The notes beneath the pieces were generated by a model. The model saw only the letters and a list, made by a program, of their open reading frames with translations. It made no database searches and had not been told where the DNA came from. The position numbers were made by a program, and so were the translations under genes. Positions 59,302 to 64,000 of a stretch of DNA of 64,000 bases are shown one piece after another (positions within the stretch are counted from its first letter, which is position 1; each line of letters starts with the position of its first letter). This stretch comes from Pusillimonas sp. (GTDB lineage: Bacteria; Pseudomonadota; Gammaproteobacteria; Burkholderiales; Burkholderiaceae_B), in contig NZ_JAJUFE010000005.1 of NCBI RefSeq assembly GCF_029263785.1, forward strand, positions 51,174 through 115,173. Reading direction: 5' to 3'.

Positions 59302-59550
59302 ATGCCAGTTTGTGACGCTTGCGGCAATGATTACGATAAAGCCTTTCAGCTGAAGATCAAGAACGAGACGTATACGTTTGACAGTTTCGAGTGCGCCATC
59401 AAGATGGTAGCGCCGCATTGTGAACACTGCGACGTGCCCATTATTGGTCACGGACTTGAGCAGGACGGACGCATGTTTTGCTGCGCACATTGTGCGAAGC
59501 GGGCGGATGTCGTGGGTCTGAGAGACCGGGTTGGGTTGCAGTCCAGTTAG
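59302..59550 (+). CDS. Small zinc-ribbon-like protein
   Basis: An 82-residue protein with eight cysteines: Cys4 and Cys7 (CDAC), Cys31, Cys40 and Cys43 (CEHC), and Cys60, Cys61 and Cys64 (CCAHC). These form likely zinc knuckles. AGGAGAC lies just upstream of ATG 59302. Similar small proteins are widespread in proteobacteria, but I know of no function. It is unrelated to classical metallothionein by sequence. Confidence 0.75.
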   Translation: MPVCDACGNDYDKAFQLKIKNETYTFDSFECAIKMVAPHCEHCDVPIIGHGLEQDGRMFCCAHCAKRADVVGLRDRVGLQSS

Positions 59551-59690
59551 TGCTGGCGGCGATCTATTCCCAAGTCTGCATCACGGCAAAGACAAAATGC
59601 AGATCGACGTTTAGAATGGGCTGGCAAACACTCGAGGCGCTCTCGCGGTTAGGGGTGCGCCTGCCTTCAACCTTTTCTAATCAGGACGCC

Positions 59691-60812
59691 ATGACGCAGA
59701 CCACTCCCCAAATTTATCGCGCCGATCAGGTCGGCAGTTTTTTGCGGCCCAAGTATCTGCTCGAGGCCCGCGATCAATTCGCAAAAGGGCAGATCAGTGC
59801 AGAGCAGCTTCGAGAAGTCGAAGACAAAGCCATTACCGAGATTGTCCGGTTTCAGGAAGACGTTGGTTTAAAGACCATAACCGACGGTGAGTACCGCCGA
59901 ACGTTCTTCCATGTAGACTTCCTCAAGCAGATTGGGGGCGTGCAAAGCGACGAGCCGTTTGCGTTCCAGAAGCCGGATGGCACGATGGAACTGGCTCCAC
60001 CCACCATTCGCGTGGTCGACAAGGTTCGACATGTCAAAGACATCCAGAAGGCCGACTTCGAGTATTTGAAATCGCAGGTTTCACCGGGCCATACCCCCAA
60101 GGTATGCATTCCTTCGCCAACGATGCTGCACTTCCGGGGTGGTCGCGGCGGCATCAGTAAAGAACATTATCCCGAGCTGGATCCCGACTTTTATCAGGAT
60201 GTTGCCGATGCCTATGGCGACGAACTGCGTTCACTGGCTGCTGCCGGCTGCACGTATGTTCAGATGGACGACACCAACCTGGCGTATCTTTGCGACGAGA
60301 ACATGCGCGAAGCCGCCCGCAACCGCGGTGATGACCCTAACGAGCTTCCCCATCGATATGCCAGCTTCATCAACCGGGTGGTGGCGCAGCGCCCAGAAGG
60401 CATGACACTCGGAATCCACCTGTGCCGCGGGAACTTCAAAAGCACTCACGCTGCATCGGGCAACTACGAACCGGTGGCCGAAGCGCTGCTTTCAGAGATG
60501 CATGTCGATACGTATTTCCTCGAGTACGACGACGAGCGCAGCGGGGATTTCCGCCCCCTGCGTTTCCTGCCAAAAGGAAAGCTCGTGGTCCTGGGGCTCG
60601 TCACGACCAAGTTCGGCAAGCTGGAGTCCAAAGACGACCTCAAGCGCCGTATCGATGAGGCGGCGAAATACGTACCACTGGAGCAGTTGGCGTTGTCTCC
60701 GCAATGTGGCTTCTCGAGCACGGTGCACGGCAATGACATCGCATTTGAAGACCAGCGCAATAAGCTGCGCCTGGTGATCGAGACCGCCCAGGAAGTTTGG
60801 GGCGACATTTAA
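59691..60812 (+). CDS. MetE-core (cobalamin-independent methionine synthase-like) protein
   Basis: A 373-residue protein equal to the C-terminal catalytic half of MetE. The zinc ligands are all present: His243 and Cys245 (HLCRGN), Glu278 (YDDERSG context) and Cys339 (PQCGFSS). It lacks the N-terminal half of MetE, as YxjG/YxjH-type proteins do. It may transfer a methyl group to homocysteine from an unusual donor. The start ATG 59691 is preferred over a long 5' extension. A Shine-Dalgarno is weak. alkB follows with a 33-bp gap. Confidence 0.85.
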   Translation: MTQTTPQIYRADQVGSFLRPKYLLEARDQFAKGQISAEQLREVEDKAITEIVRFQEDVGLKTITDGEYRRTFFHVDFLKQIGGVQSDEPFAFQKPDGTMELAPPTIRVVDKVRHVKDIQKADFEYLKSQVSPGHTPKVCIPSPTMLHFRGGRGGISKEHYPELDPDFYQDVADAYGDELRSLAAAGCTYVQMDDTNLAYLCDENMREAARNRGDDPNELPHRYASFINRVVAQRPEGMTLGIHLCRGNFKSTHAASGNYEPVAEALLSEMHVDTYFLEYDDERSGDFRPLRFLPKGKLVVLGLVTTKFGKLESKDDLKRRIDEAAKYVPLEQLALSPQCGFSSTVHGNDIAFEDQRNKLRLVIETAQEVWGDI

Positions 60813-60824
60813 ACCAGGAGCAGG

Positions 60825-60844
60825 CCGGCCCTGTAGGGCCGGCA
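60825..60844 (+). other. Hairpin directly upstream of the alkB start
   Basis: GCCGGCCC, loop TGTA and GGGCCGGC form a perfect 8-bp stem that ends one base before the ATG at 60845. The nearest Shine-Dalgarno (AGGAG at 60817-60821) lies upstream of the hairpin. Folding the stem could bring it close to the start codon, or it could limit ribosome access. Confidence 0.6.
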
Positions 60845-61495
60845 ATGATGAATCTGGATTTATTTGATTCGGGCATGCCTGAAGGCCGTGAGTCTTTAGG
60901 CCGCGACGCGCTGGTTCTGCGTGGCTTCGGCTTGCCGTTTGTCGATGCTGTGCTTGCCGCAGTTGATTACATCGAAGCGTGCTCGCCATTTCGGCATATG
61001 CAGACCCGACGCGGCTATACCATGTCGGTGGCCCTTACCAATTGTGGCAGACTCGGTTGGATAAGCGACCGGGCGGGCTACCGCTATTCGCAAACTGATC
61101 CTCTCAACAATAAGGCGTGGCCCGAGATGCCTGCCGATTTACTTCGTCTTGCCACGCAAGCGGCAGATGCCGCCGGATTTAGAGGCTTTGAACCGGATGC
61201 CTGCCTGATCAACTCGTATCTGCCTGGGTCAAAAATGGCGCTGCACCAGGACCGTAACGAGGCCGACCTGACTCAGCCCATTGTGTCAGTTTCATTGGGC
61301 ATACCAGCCATATTCTTGTTTGGCGGGCATCAACGCAGCGACAAGCCTGCGCGAATTCCCTTGTTTCATGGCGATATAGTGGTGTGGGGCGGCGAAGATC
61401 GCATGCGGTTTCACGGCATCATGCCTTTGAAAGCCGCTGAGCATCCGCGGGTGGGTGCGCGGCGCATCAATCTGACGTTTCGACGCGCCGGCTAG
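60845..61495 (+). CDS. alkB: AlkB-type DNA/RNA oxidative demethylase
   Basis: A 216-residue Fe(II)/2-oxoglutarate dioxygenase, exactly the length of E. coli AlkB. The iron ligands are His134, Asp136 (LHQDRNE) and His190 (MRFHGI), and the 2-oxoglutarate-binding arginines are Arg207 and Arg213 (RRINLTFRRAG). It repairs 1-methyladenine and 3-methylcytosine. Two adjacent ATGs (60845, 60848) are possible starts. It follows the MetE-core gene, with a hairpin in between. Confidence 0.95.
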   Translation: MMNLDLFDSGMPEGRESLGRDALVLRGFGLPFVDAVLAAVDYIEACSPFRHMQTRRGYTMSVALTNCGRLGWISDRAGYRYSQTDPLNNKAWPEMPADLLRLATQAADAAGFRGFEPDACLINSYLPGSKMALHQDRNEADLTQPIVSVSLGIPAIFLFGGHQRSDKPARIPLFHGDIVVWGGEDRMRFHGIMPLKAAEHPRVGARRINLTFRRAG

Positions 61496-61506
61496 TATGA
61501 CCAGCC

Positions 61507-61881
61507 TCAGGCGAACCACCCCAACGGCTGCTTCGTTACCGCCACACTTACGATATACGCAAAAATCAGAACGGCCACGACTGCAGCCGCAGCGCGGCTT
61601 GCCGGAGTCTTTCCGCGTTTGATGGCTAGAGTGCCAATCCCGATATAAAGCACCAACCCCACTATTTTTGCCGCGATCCATGGCTGATGCCATCCGACTA
61701 CGGATGCCAGGTAAATGCCTGCCAGCAGCAAAATGGTATCGATGATGTGCGGAGCAATACGCGCGAAGCCTGATTGCAGCCTCGGAGAACCTTTTACCGA
61801 CCAGACGGCGCGAATGATAAACAGCACGATGCTGACAATCGCTGCGGTGGCGTGTAGATGCTTGATATAGAGATAGGTCAT
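61507..61881 (-). CDS. SirB2-like membrane protein
   Basis: A 124-residue protein with four hydrophobic helices. The N-terminal YLYIKHLHATAAIVSIVLFIIRAVW and the middle RIAPHIIDTILLLAGIYLA match the SirB2 family, named for a Salmonella invasion regulator. The molecular role is unknown. It is transcribed toward alkB and its 3' end is 11 bp from the alkB stop. Confidence 0.85.
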   Translation of the reverse strand: MTYLYIKHLHATAAIVSIVLFIIRAVWSVKGSPRLQSGFARIAPHIIDTILLLAGIYLASVVGWHQPWIAAKIVGLVLYIGIGTLAIKRGKTPASRAAAAVVAVLIFAYIVSVAVTKQPLGWFA

Positions 61882-61983
61882 GTCTTGGAAATTGCGGATA
61901 CGTTACGGGCGCCAGCACGGGTGTGCGGTCGGAACCACATGGCATTGTGGGTGAAAGTGGCGGCACGGTAAAGTCGCCCGGGT

Positions 61984-61997
61984 TTGACTTGCGTCAA
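61984..61997. promoter_or_regulatory. FNR-like inverted repeat TTGAC-N4-GTCAA
   Basis: TTGACTTGCGTCAA is a perfect 5-bp inverted repeat with a 4-bp spacer, one base per half from the FNR/ANR consensus TTGAT-N4-ATCAA. It lies 115 bp before the YiiM start. An AT-rich stretch follows (62020-62100). Confidence 0.4.
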
Positions 61998-62112
61998 CCC
62001 AGCGTAAACTATAGGGCTTGTTTGCATTACTATTTGTGGCAATTTCTTATATCATTCCGAAGTCTGTGTACATTTGCTTTCAATTTTTTTAAACATTTCA
62101 AGGTGTTGAGCC

Positions 62113-62799
62113 ATGAGTCCGAGCTGGGCGCTCCTGTCGTTGCGTATCGGTACAGCAGTAGCTGGGCCTCGTGGTCAACTCACCGCCATCGACAAGCAGG
62201 CTGTCACGCGTGCGCAGTACCTGGAAGAAGGCAAATTTCGCAAAGATCAGCAAGGCGACACGGCCCACCATGGTGGGCCTGAAAAGGCCGTGCACCACTA
62301 TGCTGCCGACCACTATCCAAAATGGGCCGAAGAGCTTGCCGATTTACCTGTTCAAAACCTCGACGAAGGCGGCTTTGGCGAAAATCTGTCTACCCTGGGC
62401 CTGACCGAAGACGACGTCGCTATCGGCGATATTTTCGAACTTGGCGATGCTGTCGTACAAGTCTCCCAGCCGCGCCAACCATGCTGGAAGCTTAACGATC
62501 GCTTCAATGTGCCCGATATGGCGCTTCGGGTCCAGAACACCGGCCGCACCGGGTGGTATTATCGCGTGCTTCAGCCAGGCTGGGTGCAGCCGGATGATCT
62601 GCTGCGCCGCGTCTCGCGCCCACAGCCCGAATGGACACTTACCCGCATTCTTCGCATCTTGTATGATGACCGGTTCGAGCCTGGCGAGCTGGCCGCTCTG
62701 GCCGAACTTGCCGAGCTTTCGCCCCGCTTGCGAGACCTGGCTGCCAAACGGTTATCGTCCATGACGATCGAAGACTGGACCCGCCGACTGCACGGCTAG
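62113..62799 (+). CDS. yiiM: MOSC domain protein YiiM
   Basis: A 228-residue protein. The MOSC domain (about 15-155) has the typical HHGGPEKAVHHYAADHYPKW region and the conserved Cys124 in QPRQPCWKLN, which may bind molybdenum cofactor. The 3-alpha domain follows (about 165-225). YiiM in E. coli reduces 6-N-hydroxylaminopurine, a detoxification role. The ATG follows CAAGGTGTTGAGCC. Confidence 0.88.
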   Translation: MSPSWALLSLRIGTAVAGPRGQLTAIDKQAVTRAQYLEEGKFRKDQQGDTAHHGGPEKAVHHYAADHYPKWAEELADLPVQNLDEGGFGENLSTLGLTEDDVAIGDIFELGDAVVQVSQPRQPCWKLNDRFNVPDMALRVQNTGRTGWYYRVLQPGWVQPDDLLRRVSRPQPEWTLTRILRILYDDRFEPGELAALAELAELSPRLRDLAAKRLSSMTIEDWTRRLHG

Positions 62800-62822
62800 A
62801 TTCCGGTTCGTGTCGATCCAGT

Positions 62823-62840
62823 GGGGGTTCCCCTTTTTTT
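62823..62840 (+). terminator. Short terminator after yiiM
   Basis: GGGG-GTT-CCCC is followed by TTTTTTT. The stem is only 4-5 bp but the T tract is complete. It lies 24 bp past the yiiM stop. Confidence 0.6.
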
Positions 62841-62880
62841 GTCACTATTCACTATCTCGTTACTTCATTGAAGGTGCCTC

Positions 62881-63255
62881 ATGCCATTCATCAATATCAC
62901 TGCGACCCAGCCCCTGGCGGCCGAACAAAAGCAACAACTTATTCAACGCACCAGCGATGCTGTGATAGAGGCACTTTCTACCGCTTTGCCATCCGTGCGC
63001 ATCATGCTCCATGAGTTGCCGGCCGGTCATTATTATTGTGGCGGAAAGTTCGATACGGCCGCGATCCTGTATGACATCGACATGATCGAAGGTCGCACCG
63101 AAGAGGCTAAGGCTAATCTCATCAAGCGCCTGAGTCAGGTTGCTCACGAAGCTACTGGTGTTCCCATCGACGAAGTCCGCACTCGTTTGTCCGACTTTCC
63201 CAAAGAAAACATTGGCATGGCAGGTGGAATCACCGCCAAGCAAGCGGGGCGTTGA
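62881..63255 (+). CDS. Tautomerase superfamily protein
   Basis: A 124-residue protein beginning MPFINITATQPL, with Pro2 exposed after methionine removal, as in 4-oxalocrotonate tautomerases where Pro1 is the catalytic base. At about twice the length of 4-OT subunits, it fits the longer members of the fold. SVRIMLHELPAGHYYCGG follows, a typical strand pair. The substrate is unknown. AAGGTGCCTC precedes the ATG. Confidence 0.75.
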   Translation: MPFINITATQPLAAEQKQQLIQRTSDAVIEALSTALPSVRIMLHELPAGHYYCGGKFDTAAILYDIDMIEGRTEEAKANLIKRLSQVAHEATGVPIDEVRTRLSDFPKENIGMAGGITAKQAGR

Positions 63256-63364
63256 GCTCGTCTTGCCCAGCCCGCTGCCTTGACAAGGGCAGTGCGCGGT
63301 ATTTGCATTGGTCCGTCTTGGCAGGCTTTAACAGCTAAGCTATCCATTCGCGACTTCCGGTAAC

Positions 63365-63436
63365 GGCCGGCATATTTTCGGCATTGAGAACCTGGCAGGA
63401 GCTCGGGTTCAACGCCATGAATATGCCGGCCTTTTT
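63365..63436 (+). terminator. Large structured terminator-like hairpin
   Basis: GGCCGGCATATT (63365-63376) pairs perfectly with AATATGCCGGCC (63420-63431), followed by TTTTT (63432-63436). The 43-base inner loop can fold further (AACC with GGTT, TTG with CAA). It lies 110 bp beyond the tautomerase gene. The long structured loop makes it unusual for a plain terminator. Confidence 0.6.
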
Positions 63437-63848
63437 GCGTGTCTGCGCTCCGATGTTCTGAAATCGGCTGAAGATCTGGTTTATTGCAGGACACGCTTAA
63501 CGCGAGCAACACGCCATTCGTTGGACTCAAGTCAATGGTGGCGTTGGTGCGCGCAAGAGATACATTTGCGTGTGGCCCTTGTGCCACAAGGCTGTTTCCG
63601 TAAAAGTTTTGTAACTATTTAAGCCAAAACTTCGTTTTCGTAAAAATCCCTCTATATAAAGTGGTGGTCTGGTGCTGCAAAAAATAGGCTTTTATAGTTT
63701 TGCTAAGTGGAAACCCTAGTTTGGTACACGCAAAGAACAGTATCAAATTTTGTTTTCAGATCATAAATGTCACGTGTTGATACGTTGAGCTGAGGGCAAA
63801 ACATCGCTCTCTTCAAACCTTTGAGAACCAACTTTTGAGAGGCGTTCT
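63437..63848. other. AT-rich intergenic region before a secreted-protein gene
   Basis: A 412-bp spacer with no gene that I can recognise. From about 63590 it is distinctly AT-rich compared with the rest of the window (runs such as TTTTGTAACTATTTAAG and CTCTATATAAAG). It probably holds the promoter of the gene at 63849. It ends with GAGAGG, a good Shine-Dalgarno before the ATG. Earlier there is a GCCCTTGT/ACAAGGC hairpin near 63570. Confidence 0.5.
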
Positions 63849-64000
63849 ATGACAGCACGCAAGCACAAGCTCGCAGGGATGCGAGTTACAACCTTGGTTG
63901 CGGCCTTGATGACCGCGTACGGCTCGGCAGCCGTCGCAGATGCCAAGGGTCCGATCAAGTGTCCAACTACTTGCAATCCCGCAGAGAACACCTGGTTTGA
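63849..64000 (+). CDS. Secreted protein, N-terminal fragment
   Basis: The first 50 codons are visible before the window ends. A basic start (MTARKHKLAGMR) leads into a hydrophobic stretch (VTTLVAALMTAYGSAAVADA), consistent with a Sec signal peptide, cleavage near VADA. It continues KGPIKCPTTCNPAEN with a CxxxC pair. GAGAGG lies 6 bases upstream. The product cannot be assigned; it could be a surface or periplasmic protein. Confidence 0.6.
   Translation, partial: MTARKHKLAGMRVTTLVAALMTAYGSAAVADAKGPIKCPTTCNPAENTWF

Noticed and set aside
63760..63848. Possible c-di-GMP riboswitch before the last gene
   Set aside because: A GAGGGCAAAACAT segment recalls the GEMM core, but the paired stems and tetraloop receptor are not visible.

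Overview
The window looks like chromosomal DNA of a betaproteobacterium of the order Burkholderiales, most likely family Alcaligenaceae (the Bordetella, Achromobacter or Pusillimonas neighbourhood). The reasons are the moderately high GC content, the type-B ribosomal protein L31, the leuS-lptE-holA-proA cluster, pyrG-kdsA-eno-ftsB in a row, a CysB-type regulator, an ETF dehydrogenase and a succinyl-CoA:3-ketoacid CoA-transferase pair. The genus is inferred from gene content and protein style, not from an alignment. No insertion sequence, prophage, CRISPR array or rRNA operon was seen. Most of the window is core genome.

Layout. 1-9.7 kb: the end of an LptF-type lipopolysaccharide exporter permease, cysB, an apparently Fur-controlled DUF2325 gene, an NlpC/P60 lipoprotein, a UMF1-type MFS carrier, acetyl-CoA synthetase, an EamA carrier, ETF dehydrogenase and a hotdog thioesterase. 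9.7-13 kb: scoA-scoB and an M24 aminopeptidase. 13.2-17.5 kb: pyrG, kdsA, eno, ftsB. 17.6-25.8 kb (minus strand): an orphan TadE-like protein, Hsp33, a gamma-carbonic anhydrase-like protein, a degenerate AMP-forming ligase, an RDD membrane protein, a 63-residue protein, an RlmL-type methyltransferase, HemJ and ProA. 25.9-31 kb (minus): holA, lptE, leuS, then rpmG and rpmB. 31-38.3 kb: a Bcr-type MFS carrier, a CFA-synthase-like methyltransferase, a MATE exporter coupled to a GT39-like transferase, rpmE2 and radC. 38.4-43 kb: slpA-ispH, a YdgA-like protein, a DUF4168 protein, YihY and a proline-rich acidic miniprotein. 43.2-47.1 kb: a response regulator, a LysM-FecR periplasmic protein and a CHASE2 histidine kinase. 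47.6-52.7 kb: nitroreductase, an MCE/Mla-type lipid transport operon and ung. 52.8-64 kb: HIT and HdeD proteins, tRNA-Thr(CGU), YcgR, an AI-2E family protein, a second GT39-like protein, tRNA-Asn(GUU), a non-specific nuclease, a zinc-ribbon protein, a MetE-core protein, AlkB, SirB2, YiiM, a tautomerase and the start of a secreted protein.

How the genes fit together. Envelope biogenesis is a recurring theme: LptF, KdsA and LptE act in lipopolysaccharide synthesis and transport; the MlaE/F/D-plus-lipoprotein operon should move phospholipids; GT39 proteins and the MATE exporter may modify the envelope; and the LysM-FecR/CHASE2/OmpR module looks like an envelope-sensing circuit. Acetate and ketone-body activation (acs, scoAB) and fatty-acid electron entry (ETF dehydrogenase) point to respiratory growth on organic acids and lipids. 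DNA repair is represented by ung, alkB and radC.

The items I would look at first are the degenerate acyl-CoA-ligase-like protein at 20166-21506, the LysM-FecR/CHASE2 signalling module with an in-frame 15-bp tandem repeat, twin Fur boxes before the DUF2325 gene, and several operator-like inverted repeats over promoters (cysB and the 63-residue gene). I did not find a clearly unprecedented multi-gene system.
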